Source of the DNA: Pseudeuparius sepicola | Taxonomy: Eukaryota > Arthropoda > Insecta > Coleoptera > Anthribidae | Assembly: GCA_963920635.1 (NCBI GenBank) | Contig: OY987298.1 | Coordinates: forward strand, 806,001-870,000 | Direction: 5' to 3' | DNA length: 64,000 nucleotides | Part shown: one piece after another, positions 24,366 through 35,900 of the stretch | Layout of the letters: each line of letters starts with the position of its first letter | How positions within the stretch are numbered: position 1 is the stretch's first letter | Translations under genes and position numbers: made by a program | Notes under the pieces: generated by a model | Told to the model about the DNA's origin: nothing | The model's database searches: none | What the model saw: the letters and a program-made list of their open reading frames with translations, nothing else

Positions 24366-24452
24366 GGCCATATGCTGGAGTTGGGAAAACATGAGTTAAA
24401 AGTGTAAAACTGCGAAAATAAAAATATTATTTGTTTGTGTGTTGTTTTTTTC

Positions 24453-24460
24453 TATATAAG
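24453..24460 (+). promoter_or_regulatory. TATA box upstream of the PLA2 gene
   Basis: TATATAAG is 31-38 bp upstream of the ATG at 24491 and follows a T-rich stretch. Confidence 0.6.
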
Positions 24461-24490
24461 GGGGGTGATTGAACAAACTTGAACAATCTA

Positions 24491-25046
24491 ATGTTGATTG
24501 TTAAAGGGAGCGGAGTGCTCAACACATTAATTGACAAATTGCCGATAGAGTTACATATTCCTGGCTATCAGTACTGCGGTCCTGGCACTAAATTAGAAAA
24601 ACGGCTTTCTAGAGGTGATTCAGGTATAAATAAAGTTGATTCAGCCTGTAGAATTCATGACATTGCTTACAGTAAAAGCAAATCTCTAGAAGAACGACAC
24701 AAGGCTGATTTGGAACTGTAAAATCGTGCTTGGGACCGAGTGAAATCAAAAGATTCCAAATTTGGTGAAAAAACAGTTGGGTGGCTTATTACAAACGCAA
24801 TGAAGGTTAAAAGGAAGTTGGGAATGGGTACGAAACGACCATTTTCGTTTACTGGGTGCTCTGTCTGCTCTCGGTTCATTGGCGGGGGGAGCGAGCAGTG
24901 TAGCAAAAACTATAATCGACGTAAATAATGCAAAAAAGCTGATGGCAAATCGAAAGCAAGCTATGGAGTCCGTTGGTTCAGGACTTTATTTGCGTAAAAA
25001 CAAGCGTGGCGGTCTGGGATTATTTTTAAAGAAAAAAAACTTTTGA
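24491..25046 (+). pseudogene. Phospholipase A2-domain virion protein, broken
   Basis: The first 76 residues carry a parvovirus-VP1-type PLA2 domain: a calcium loop YCGPGTKL and the catalytic helix DSACRIHDIAYSK with the His-Asp pair and Tyr. In parvoviruses this domain opens endosomal membranes during entry. A TAA at 24719-24721 ends the frame, yet the same frame stays coding-like to about 24830 (KLGMG). A +1 shift near 24830-24840 then leads into a Gly/Ala/Leu-rich segment (about 24849-24900) and a basic tail (about 24985-25040) that ends at TGA 25044-25046. The protein therefore has one nonsense codon and one frameshift, or sequencing errors. The stop overlaps the start region of the protease gene. 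Confidence 0.82.
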
Positions 25047-25408
25047 AGCTACCCAATAGACCTTTAACCAATCTAGACCTTTTAAAATTCGCTAAAGACA
25101 TTCCATTCTTTAGAGGTGTATATATGAGAGATACCCTACCTAAAAAGCCTCGAAAAAACGAGACGGCCATTTTGAATTTGGATATTCAGCGAAATTCTGG
25201 ATCTCATTGGGTAGCCTACCGGAAAACAGGAAAAATATGTGAATATTTTGACAGCTTTGGCAATTTGAAACCACCAAGAGAACTCATTAGATACTTGGGG
25301 AGAGACATTGAAGTAGTATACAATAACGATTCATATCAAAACTTTAACCAAGTAAACTGTGGTCATCTTTGTTTGATGTTTTTACTAGAGAAACAAAATT
25401 TCTCGTAA
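25043..25408 (+). CDS. Adenain-like cysteine protease, start codon lost
   Basis: About 121 residues matching the adenovirus-type (C5) maturation protease of Polintons. The catalytic His is in SGSHWVAY, the acidic residue in EYFDSFG and the nucleophile Cys in VNCGHLCLMFL. FFRGVYMRDTLPKKP near the N-terminus is also family-like. The protease would process capsid and minor proteins during virion maturation. The expected start, where the reading begins KLPNRPLTNLDLL, has TTG (25043-25045) overlapping the PLA2 stop TGA. The first in-frame ATG is only at 25124, inside the conserved N-terminus. A lost ATG, formerly part of an ATGA stop-start overlap, is the simplest reading. The catalytic residues are intact. 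Confidence 0.85.
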   Translation: MKLPNRPLTNLDLLKFAKDIPFFRGVYMRDTLPKKPRKNETAILNLDIQRNSGSHWVAYRKTGKICEYFDSFGNLKPPRELIRYLGRDIEVVYNNDSYQNFNQVNCGHLCLMFLLEKQNFS

Positions 25409-25938
25409 AGAAATAAAATCTGAAAATATGAAGTGTGTTTTTCTTTCCCCAATAATCCTCTCCTCATTTATTATCTTTACTATGTATTTAAAGTAACTCA
25501 CAATTATTGTATTCATATTTAAACGAGATGTTTCAAATTTTACTGTTCCCAGGTAGTAGTGCTATTATGTTGTTTTCAGTCACGAAATATTTAACTCAAG
25601 GATACGCCAGACAGTATAACTGCTTTTATATTTGGCTCCTACAAACATTGTTTATGGAATATTTTATTCTTGTCGGATAAGCAGGTATTTTATGAATAAA
25701 ATTAAAAGAGAAAAATGTATATGCTTTATATTCAACTAAAAATATGATAAACAAAAAAATACAGAGAAATACATATATACAGAGAAATGTATGTTTTATG
25801 TTCCACTAAAAATATGATATAAAAAATTCATACAGAGAAATATATACAGACAAATATATAAAAAATAAAAATACTTATACCTATTATAAAAAAAATACTT
25901 TTTCCTATTATATACATTTCTAAACACATCTAAATATA
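25409..25938. other. Intergenic, no gene seen
   Basis: AT-rich sequence with short repeats of the AATATGATA(A/T)A and ACAGAGAAATA type. AATAAA at 25410-25415 may end the protease transcript. Confidence 0.45.
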
Positions 25939-26557
25939 TACAGGAAGTTTCTTAATAACATGCTAATACTTATGGGGGTTATTCTTGGATCCATTTGAGA
26001 AAAAACTTTATATGAACTTTATATCAACATATGTCCTAAAAGTCCTAACTTTTGAGATACAGGGTTGTAAAATTGGAAGCATGATAATGGTAATGTTAAT
26101 GACTTAAATACGTCTACAACTATGTAGACAACTGTTTATGTGTTTACAAACAAAATCTGCTTCTTGACAACTAGATCGTTTGAAAATTGTTAATATATAA
26201 TTTTATACCATGGTGCAAATGACTATTTTTTATGCGAAAACCGTACATTTGCTCAGAAAGGAATGAGGATTTCAAAAGAATTTTAAGAAAAAGCAGTGAC
26301 GTAACATTTTTTTTTAATATTCAAAACCCATACAAACGCCACTGGTAAAAGTAGTAAAATTGTTTGGACGTCAAAAAATGTATCCTGCATAGAAAGCGTG
26401 TACCAAATTTCACAAAATATCTAGGGTAATACCGATGTTATAATAAAAAAGATTTTTTCTTAAAATTTTAACCCTCTGTAGTTCAAAAGTTAAGACTCAA
26501 AATGGATTCAAGAATAACCCCCTTAAGTACTAGCATCTTATTAAGAAATACCCTGTA
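25939..26557. mobile_element. Foldback MITE inside the viral element
   Basis: TA/CAGGAAGTTTCTTAATAA at the left and its near complement ending CCCTG/TA at the right. The inner arms share TGGGGGTTATTCTTGGATCC-like sequence. It ends 15 bp from the stop codon of the minus-strand gene at 26572, so it landed just 3' of that gene. Confidence 0.72.
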
Positions 26558-26571
26558 TATACAACCACCCA

Positions 26572-29391
26572 CTAGGGGAGTTGCTTCAACAATTCCTCAT
26601 ACCCTTTCACATCTTTCTTACATTCATCATATTCATTCTCCGCTTGCTTTAAATCATTTTTCATTCCTTTCACTCTTTCTTCATACTTCTTAACTTCACT
26701 CTTCTTTCTTTCAATTTCGCTTTTACACTTCCCCATTCGATCTTTTCCGCTCGCAATTTTACCTTTAACACTCTCGCGCATTTCCTCAATCGTTTCCGCA
26801 ACATTCTTACTTCTTCCTTTCTCGCAACTCCCCTTTTTCGGTGTTGAAGAAGGGCGTTTCCCAAGCAGGACATTAATGTTTTTACCCGCCCTCTTTTTGA
26901 ACGATGTTTTTTCACTTATTAGTTTTTTACAATTAGTTTGCCTTTCGGGCGATGACGACGAGGATGATGACGAAGTCGATGACGAGGATGACGATGATGC
27001 TGACGACCGACGTCTCTTCACATGTGGAGCCGCAGAATCGTCCTCGGAACTCCTTTTCGAGGACGATCGCGACTCCGCTCGCGCCTCCACCTGCGTCCTA
27101 GAGTGTGACGCCCTCGAGGACGACTCCGCTCGCGGCGCCAAACGAGGGTCGATCCTTGACGGGGTGGCGCAGGGCAAAAAGTCGTCGGCGGTCATATCGC
27201 CCAACTGTGATAGAGAAAGACGCATTATTTGAAAAACATAGATTGCTAAAGTTAGCTTACAGCCATCGGCACGTAGGGGTCAGACTCCAAATCAGCTAGA
27301 AGGCTTGCATTTGGCTCTGGGATCTTTAAAAGAAATGAAAATGTTATTTGACGAATTATCGACCAATGCAAACTTACGGAATGGTCATTTATAATTGAAA
27401 TGACAGCATTCGCAGTCTCCTCGCCAGTTGGCTGAAAGTAAATTTGACATGTAAAAAAATAGGAATACAAATGGATGTACTTTATAGATTAAGTTTGTAT
27501 GTAAGTCACTGAAATCTAAAAATAGTTTATAAGACTATAATTTGCGAAAATCCATTTTTTTTGTATTATTTTATATTTAAAAAGATGATAAAGATCGTTT
27601 GCAAATTTTACAAAACAAACCAATGATATTAGGGTAAAACAAGTCAAAATTTTAAATAAATTAAAATGGTTTCATATAGAAAATTATTGAGAATATAGAA
27701 TTTTAGTACTCATAAAATTAAAACACTTTAACCTCCAGACGCATTACCGGAAATCTTGAATAATAAATTTTACTACAATAATAAACCCAACCTGTATTGG
27801 GGTATGAAATACCATCTAGAATAATAAATTTTATTGCTTTGGGATTTTTTCATACAATGGACTGGTCAAATATTACTTTATAATCTAAGGTAAAATTTAC
27901 AATTTGGAAAGGTTCCTTGAAATTTTTATGCAGAATAATAAAGTTTACAATTTTGAAATTTCAATACAACTGGTCAAATATTACTTTACAATCTTTACGA
28001 GCTAAATTTACAATTGTGGTACCCCTAAACTGGATACTTTAACGACTAAGCAAATGAAAATTTTAAGCAGAATAATTGTCTACTTTGAAATTTCAATAAT
28101 ATTCGAGGGGTCAAACTGGTTTCTTTGGAAATTTTAAAAATATTGAACGAAATACAGATATACAGGGTGGGCAAAACAATTCATAGGTAACTTGTCGGAG
28201 GATATAGGAAATGTGGTTTTAAGACCTTTTGAATAAAAATTTGTGGGATGACGGTTTTTAATATACAGAATGTTACAATTTATCTATATACTTCTTGAAA
28301 AGATTTTCTTTTTAATTATGAAACTACAAAATATGAGGATAAATTTGCTAGGGAACATAACATCTTACGTTATTAAACAAGTAAGGATATTTTAAAGCGT
28401 CAGTGGTATGCGTAAAGGGACAGCTTTTCGTTTTAAAAGAAAGACAATTACAGATTTTTTAAATCATTCCACATGCAATTCTAAACAGAAAATATTTCTT
28501 TCAAAATTGCTACAAAGTGACTTGTAAAAATGAAATTTTTTAACTGAAAAAACATGAAAAATAAATTTTTTTTCATATTAAAAACAAAGCTCCCATATTT
28601 TTATTCAAAAGTTCTTGTGTTTTCTGGTGTTGTAATTGACGAGGAAAGTAAAAAAAATCAAAATTCATTCATAATTCGATTTTTAAAAGATTAATATGTT
28701 AACGATAATTAAATCAGTTCAGATGTTTAAATTTGCTACAAAGTGCCTTGTAAAAATGAAATTTTTTAACTGGAAAAACATGAAAAAGACATTTTTTGTA
28801 AAAAAAAACAAAAGTCGTTCAAAATACGATTTTTAAAAGATTAATATGTTAACGATAATTAAATCAGTTCAGGTGTTTTTATAAAACTTATTTTAGTAAT
28901 AAACATTGAACATAAGCTATAAATTTCGTTTTAATATTAATTTAGTCATAACAATAAAATTTATATTATTACATTTGACATAAAATAATTCTCTTAAAAG
29001 TTTCATCCACTGCTCTCATTAGTCTAAAAAGAAAATTCAAAGAAAATAACAACTGCTTCTGGGTACATACATTTTAACAAAAATTAAGTTGAATTTTATT
29101 TAATTTTGCTTCTATGACTTCAATTATGCTGTTCTGAAACTGAAACTATTGATTTTTTGTGCTTATGTATATCTTAATGCCTATTACTAAAACATTCTGT
29201 ATAAACTAATCTTTCAAGTCAAATTAATGCGTAATTATTTATTAGAATATAGAATCGATATTAAGATAGTAAGTTTTATTTATTAATGTCGAATTTTGCT
29301 AAATTTGTTTATTAAAAATAAGTTTTAAATGAGGGTTTGGAAAAATATAAGTACTTACCGGCAGCAGGGTGTTGGTTTTCAAATGACGCAT
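26572..29391 (-). CDS. Predicted four-exon gene, Ser-rich and coiled-coil protein, unknown function
   Basis: No family is recognised. Proposed minus-strand exons are 29359-29391, 27378-27431, 27261-27323 and 26572-27204. Each junction has GTAAG at the donor and AG at the acceptor (TTTACTTTCAG, CTTTTAAAG, CTATCACAG), and all introns are phase 0, giving 260 residues. The last exon has a Ser/Arg-rich segment with a run of about 25 mostly Ser residues near KRRRSSASS, then a Lys/Glu-rich coiled coil ending EELLKQLP. Exons 2-4 are well supported by splice signals; exon 1, across a 1.9-kb intron filled with repeats, is tentative. Intron-containing genes are unusual in this element class, and this one opposes its neighbours. 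It may be a captured host gene. Confidence 0.55.
27432..29358 (-). other. Long intron or intergenic region with repeats
   Basis: Includes a TACAGGGTGGGC MITE-like end at 28163 and a direct repeat (about 28505-28720 and 28731-28880) sharing GTAAAAATGAAATTTTTTAA and ATTAATATGTTAACGATAAT. No other exon was convincing. Confidence 0.45.
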
Positions 29392-29653
29392 CTTGAAGCA
29401 CTAAAATCACAGTTATTAAGCACAGTTGTCAATCGAAGTTATCAAGCTCAAGCAGCGGACTGAGGTGAAACTGAACAAGCAAACTATCGTCTGTAGATAT
29501 GCACCACCCTCCGCCACTATCATCCACCCACATTAAACGAACCACCCCTTTGCCAACACGCCCACCAACGTTGACAGTACTGCACATGGGTACCACCAGT
29601 CTCTCACCATCCAATCAACGAGACACCCCCGACGCAAGCACCAATCAAACACC

Positions 29654-29767
29654 CCCGTACGACTGAGCACAACGTTGTCAGATCTCAGGCATTATCCTGG
29701 AACGAGACACTCCCGTACGACTGAGCACAACGTTGTCAGATCTCAGGCATTATCCTGGATGTTAGAA
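29654..29767. repeat. 58-bp tandem duplication
   Basis: CCCGTACGACTGAGCACAAC starts at 29654 and again at 29712, with about 48 bp identical in each. It lies about 110 bp upstream of the start of the next gene and could duplicate promoter-proximal sequence. Confidence 0.8.
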
Positions 29768-29879
29768 ATGAGCCACACCGCCTTCTCCCACCATCCTCAC
29801 CGTTCACCTATTGAATATAACGGGTGTCCCAGTAGGTTCATCGTCAGTTCTGAAAATAATTTTTCCATACAATTCAAGA

Positions 29880-30410
29880 ATGGTGTTTGTGAAGTACATA
29901 GTGGATGCCGACGGTTTTCAAGTCAATGGCAAATTCTTAATTAAAGAATTGGGAATTTTCAATATGGAGACCTCAAAATATTTCCGCGTTGGTGACTTCA
30001 GGAATCTAAGCGCCAAGGATGCCTGCAGTGCGAGATGGGTTATGATGAACATTCACGGCCTCAAATTTTATGATAGGCCAATGGATCAAGCACAGGACAG
30101 CGTTGTGGCAGAGTTCCAACTTCTGGGTTCGCTTTCCGGGGTTCAGAAGATTGCTTTTAAAGGAGGACGTGTGGAGAAGGACCTGTTGCATGCGGCTGGA
30201 TATGGACATCTTGGATACAATATCGAGAATATGGGGTGTCCAAAGTTTGACGTTCTGGTAAAAAAGCATCCCGTTTTTTACGAAAGGGTGCGAGGAAGGC
30301 AGTGCGACAGACACATCGAGAGGAATGGAAAACTGCTACACTGCCCTCGGGTGGAGCTGACGTTTTTTGCCGAGTATGTGCGAAGGTATGGTTATTGTGA
30401 AGCTTTGTAA
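29880..30410 (+). CDS. Conserved Polinton-associated protein, possibly nuclease-like
   Basis: A 176-residue protein from ATG 29880. A TATA-like AATATAAC at 29815-29822 and an initiator TCAGT at 29844-29848 precede it, which favours this ATG over in-frame upstream ones. Conserved-looking blocks are KYIVDADGFQVNGKF, KELGIFNMET, NIHGLKFYDRPMDQAQD, AFKGGRVEKDLL, MGCPKFDVL and HCPRVELTFFAEYVRR. Proteins like this recur in insect Polinton-type elements. The spacing of acidic residues and the late Cys/His/acidic block is reminiscent of DEDD-type exonucleases, but that is an inference without a structural check. It lies upstream of PolB on the same strand and might assist replication. Confidence 0.6.
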   Translation: MVFVKYIVDADGFQVNGKFLIKELGIFNMETSKYFRVGDFRNLSAKDACSARWVMMNIHGLKFYDRPMDQAQDSVVAEFQLLGSLSGVQKIAFKGGRVEKDLLHAAGYGHLGYNIENMGCPKFDVLVKKHPVFYERVRGRQCDRHIERNGKLLHCPRVELTFFAEYVRRYGYCEAL

Positions 30411-32890
30411 ATACTATGTAGGTTTTTAGTGAATTTTATTGTCATTTCTGTATCAGTAATAATTGTATTAAGACAATTTTTAGTAACAAAACTTTAAGAA
30501 CGTTAAAGTAGATTTTTTCTTACAAATATGTCTAACAGTTTTCAATACACAGCGAATCAATTTTTCAAGTATTTTTAGAAAATCACTTACGCACCGGCCT
30601 ATTGAGTTTCAAACTGTACAAAAAGGTTTTCTAGATTCAAAAAAAAATCACGTCCTGGGAATTAAAACTATTTTTTATGTTGGTTTACGTCAAAATGTCA
30701 TTATTAGAAAGCCTAGAACTACTTTGATTTTCTTCTGCTAAAAATAAAAATTCAGGAAACTGAATTTTTCAAAACTGTACATTTCTCGAAAGAGTCAAGA
30801 ATGTTTTTTAGAATTTATTGAGAAATTTAGCGAAAACAAAAAAATATTAATTTTTCAGCAGGTACTTTGATTTTTTCTTGCTAAAAAATTGCACCTATTG
30901 AGTTTTTAAACTTTCCTTAATAACATTTTGCCGTAAAGTGTACAAAAAGGTTTTCTAGATTCAAAAAATCACGTCCTGGGAATTAAAACTATTTTTTATG
31001 TAGGTTTACTTCAAAATGTCATTATCTAAAGCCTAGAACTACTTTGATTTTCTTCTGCTAAAAATAAAAATTCAGGAAACTGAATTTTTCAAAACTGTAC
31101 ATTTTTCAAAAAAGTCAAGAATGTTTTTTAGAATTTATTGAGAAATTTAGCGAAAACAAAAAATATTAATTTTCCAGCAGGTACTTTGATTTTCCCTTGC
31201 TAAAAAATTAATCGCACGAAATTGAACTTTTCGAAAAAAGTCAAGAATGTTTTTTTTAGAATTTATTGAGAAATTTTGAAGACAAAAAATATTATTTTTG
31301 AAGACAAAAAAATATATCATTTTTCCAGCAGGCACCATTTTGTTATTAAAAAATATGATTGTTGATCTCAGTCTTAAGAAAAGTTGTTAGGAATTAAAAA
31401 CTGCTGTGCAAAATGTCTAAAGCCTAGACCCACTTTGAGTTTCATCTGCTAAAAATTAAAACGCACTGAATGTTTTTCAAAACGGTACATTTTCAAAAGA
31501 GTAAAGAATGTTTTTTAGTGAAGCCAAAAAATATTACTTTTCCAGCGGGTATCATTTTGTTATTAAAAAATGTAATCCCACTGTCTACGGCACTGGTGTA
31601 AGTAGATGGATATTTTTATAGTATTGTATGAGCGTCTAAACTATATTAATTATGTTTGTCTGAACTGTCTTCCTTTAGGAAAAGAAAACTTGAAACAATT
31701 GTCGCTCTACTTTTACGTTTCCTAATGTTTTGTTACTAAATGTTGGACCACCCTTTAAATTGTATATAAGTGTAGATAAATAATTATGATTTATAAGAAA
31801 AATCTACTTATTTTAACCTTTTTTAAGTTTTGTTAATAAAAGTTGAACCATGCTATACATTATATTCAAATAAATATAAAAATTGCTTCGATTACCTTTA
31901 TGTCTTGTATTTACAACGTTGTTTTAAATTGTATAAATTTGAAAAATCAAATAAAACATATGAACTTTTGTTGTGTTAATTCCTTCTCGCCTCAGTATTG
32001 GAGACGGGGAGGACTCAGATCTGACAACACCGAGCGGTGTGCAGAGCGTTGGTCGAAGACGCAAAGTGAAAGCCATATTGTATGCCAATACTGTCAACTT
32101 AAATTTTTGAATTTGGAACTTTCCCACCATTTTAAAATCTGATCAATAGTGCATATATTCTTATGTTGGCAACTTCTTAAAATTTGGATAATTACAGTGG
32201 TGTATGTAACCTTGACAACGAGTGGACATCTAGGGAAATCATCCGTAAATTCAATGACCTCGAGACATATTGGGGGAATAGAAATCAGAGATGTATCCGG
32301 GAAAATCAATTCAGAAATACAGAGTAGTATTAGTAAATAGTGTGTGGTAAGCACAAGCAATTTGACTCCTTCATGGGATTCTTTATTTAAGATAATAGCA
32401 CAATTTACAAAAAGCACATTCCATGGCACTGTAATATCTCTCATACAGACAAATAAGAACTGCCCAATCGCCCCGACATTGCATCCATTTGACAGAATCT
32501 ATTTCCAAATGGCGGCTGCGCGTATTGGGGGAATAGAAGTCAGTCATATTGGGGGAATAGAAGTCATCCATCTTGGGGGAATAGAAGTCAGAGGCGTATC
32601 CGAGAAAATCAATTCAGAAATACAAAGTAGTATTAGTAAATAGTGTGTGGTAAGCAGCTTTGACTCCTTCCTGGGATTCTTTATTTAAGATACTAGCACA
32701 ATTTACAAAAATGCACATTCCACGGCACTGTAATATCTCTTATACAACCAAATAAGAACTGCTCAAACGCTCCGACACTGCATCCATTTGACAGAATCTA
32801 TTCCCAAATGGCGGCTGCGCGAACAGGTGCGCACAATTTTCCCACCATGGGGAGTAATACTGCTGGTTGTTTTATATGCTCTGCTTATAG
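30411..32890. other. Repeat-filled gap before PolB, no gene seen
   Basis: About 2.5 kb without a credible gene. It contains a tandem repeat of about 324 bp with two clear copies (starting near 30616 and 30940) and a degraded third to about 31580. A second duplicated block is described separately at 32250-32826. Confidence 0.5.
32250..32826. repeat. Direct duplication upstream of PolB with GGGGGAATAGAA motif
   Basis: ATTGGGGGAATAGAARTCA occurs at about 32268 and in a tight tandem triplet near 32523-32590. Each cluster is followed by the same block of about 240 bp running to AAATGGCGGCTGCGCG. The second copy ends about 65 bp before the PolB TATA box. Confidence 0.72.
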
Positions 32891-32934
32891 TATATAGGTT
32901 GCGGTGCCGCAGCCGCTTGACATACTGCTTCAGT
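32891..32934 (+). promoter_or_regulatory. PolB promoter: TATA box and initiator
   Basis: TATATAGG at 32891-32898 and TTCAGTG with TCAGT at 32930-32934 precede the ATG at 32948. The same TATA plus TCAGT design is seen at 36815/36843 and 44319/44289. Confidence 0.6.
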
Positions 32935-32947
32935 GCTTCGCTGCAAG

Positions 32948-35900
32948 ATGATTGTAGAAAGTGAAATATCTGCAGTCAGTGACAAAAGTGTCAAAGTTTG
33001 TGAGAAAGCGTTTAATACGCTAAATGGCGGTAGTTCGGCTGCACATTCACAAGTATTGCAACGTTGGCAACAACATTTAAAATTGTCAATACGACAACAT
33101 TACTCTGCGCTTCGATGTAACTTTAACCGTGGTACTATAGCCAAGTTGCATGCCAATTTGCAACATTTGAAAAGACTTCAACTATACTTCAAAACGTTGA
33201 ACAAAACTGGTGCCGGAAAACGTCACAATAGAAGTGTACGAGTTAAATGGTTGGACGTTCAGGCAGCGTTCCAGAATCGAATTCGCACAGGTTTGGTAGT
33301 GAATATGAGACATATTGACATATGGCAGTTTTTTGATGATGCATTTATCCTCTTTAAATATCGTATAACTCGAATATTAAATGCTTTTCATATTGTCAAG
33401 TTAAATGTCATATTTAATGGTGAATTTACTAAAATATCTGAAGGTGGTATGATAACCGATATTAAATGTTTCAATACGAAAAACTCTACAATTGATCAGG
33501 GGGTTGATTTAAAGCGGTGGTTTCAAGATAATGTCGTTGATGCTCTCATAAAAAAGATTGAAGATTATCATCAACATGGGTCCGGTTGGAGATTGCTTAA
33601 AATATTAAGTTTAAATATTAACGTCAATAAATATGAGATTGGGAACGGAGCGTCATATCTACCACTCCCTGTGGAAATTTCTAAAAAACGTTCGTGTATC
33701 AATGTAAAAAATGGAGATGAAGCTTGCTTTTTTTGGAGTGTTATTTCAGCGCTCTATCCGATTAACTCTAAAAAACATGCTGATCGCACTAATTCATATC
33801 AGCATTACAATCAGTTATTAAAATTAGATGGTATCGATTTACCAATGAAAATACCTCAAATATCGAAATTCGAACAGATGAATGACATTTCTGTGAATGT
33901 GTATATTTTGGAGCTGGTATGTGAGGCTCCGCGTCAATTTATCACTTCCCCAGCTCGATTAACTAAAAATAAAATGTCCCGACATGTGAATCTACTTCTA
34001 ATTCAAAACCATTATTATTTAAAAACTAGCGACTTTGAAGTTCCACCTGTAGATGATTCGAATATCGATATAAAATATCATTATTGTTGGATTAAAGATT
34101 TATCTAGACTGATTTCGAAACAGTCAAGCAAACATAATGGTCGAAAATTTATATGTGAAAGATGCCTAAATTACTTTACATCTGACACTAAATTAGAGAA
34201 GCATACAGTTTATTGCGAGCAAATAAATAACTGTAAAATCGAGTTTCCGAAAGAGAAGTTTATCGAATTTAAAAATTTTGTTCATAAAGAACGCACTCCA
34301 TTCGTTTTGTATGCAGATTTTGAAGCAATTCTAAAACCATGTGGAGATTCTAATGATACACTGAAAACTGACAAATATCAAAAACATGAAGCATTCAGTG
34401 CTGGATATTATTTCAAGTGCTCCTTTGATAACTCACTCTCTTTTTACAAAGGTTATCGCGGAGTCGATTGTATGGTATGGTTTGCTAGTCAAATGGAGCA
34501 AATTGCTAAGTTTGTATCCAGCAAATTGAAACATGTTGAACCTATGGATGAAACTATAAGCCTTAAAGATGCCACCCCTAATTGTCACATTTGCGAGAAC
34601 AAATTTAATGTTAATGACATGATTGTTCGAGACCACTGCCATCTGACCTCTATATTTCGCGGATATGCGCATCAAGCATGCAATTTAAATTACCAAAACT
34701 CATTCTTAGTCCCCATAATTTTTCACAATCTTAGTGGGTATGACAGTCACTTTATAATACGAGAACTTGCCAAACGGAATCATGTCACACTACTTCCTGT
34801 AAATAATGGAAAATATATTAGCTTTACAATATTTGATAATGAAACAAATATTAAATTTCGGTTTATTGATTCTTTCAAGTTCTTAGCCTTCTCTCTAGAC
34901 AAACTCACAGCATCTCTAAATACTTTTGAAAATACTAGAAATGAATTTCCTTCTGAAAATTTTGAGTTGCTAACTAGGAAAGGTGTTTTTTGCTATGATT
35001 ACATCGATTCAATGGAAAAATTGCAAGAAACCTCATTACCACCTATTCAAAATTTCTATAACAAATTAAATGATTATAATATCGATGCAAAAGATTACAA
35101 TCATGCTCAATTAGTTTGGGAGAGGTTTGGTATAAAGACTTTGGGTGGGTATTCGGATCTATATTTGAAAAGTGACGTACTTTTGTTAACTGATATATTT
35201 GAGCAGTTTAGAACCACTTGTCTTCGAAATTATGGTTTAGATCCGGCCTGGTACTATACTTTACCTGGATACAGTTGGGATTGCATGCTTAAATATACGA
35301 AATGTAAATTAGAAACCTTCCAAGACAGTGATATCTTAATGTTTTTCGAAAGGGGCGTTCGAGGTGGGGTTAGCCAGGTGAGCCACCGCTTTTCTCAGGC
35401 CAACAACAAATATATGGAAAATTATGATGTTAATATGCCGTCAAAATATATTCTTTATGCTGATGTTCATAACCTTTATGGCTGGGCGATGTGTGAACCT
35501 CTTCCTTACGGAGGATTTGAGTGGGTGTCTGATATCGATGTCACAAAGGTTGCTGATGATGCTGATGATGGATATATTTTAGAAGTTGATTTGTCATATC
35601 CTGATCATCTTCATAACCTCCATAAAGACCTTCCGTTCGCACCTGAACACTGCAAACCTCCAGGTTCCAAAATAAAAAAGCTCATGACCACTTTCTATGA
35701 TAAGAACAATTATGTGATTCATTATAGAGCGCTTAAGCAAGCTTTACAACATGGCTTAATTTTGAAAAAAGTTCATAGAGTTTTGAAATTTAAACAGTCT
35801 ACCTGGTTAGCTCCCTATATACAGCTCAATACTCATTTAAGAACTGTGACAACGTTGGATTTTGAAAAAACTATAATGAAGCTCATGAATAATGCAATCT

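Noticed and set aside
32149..32643. Two similar frames with the repeated IGGIE unit
   Set aside because: They are produced by the GGGGGAATAGAA DNA repeat and lack any start or promoter context.
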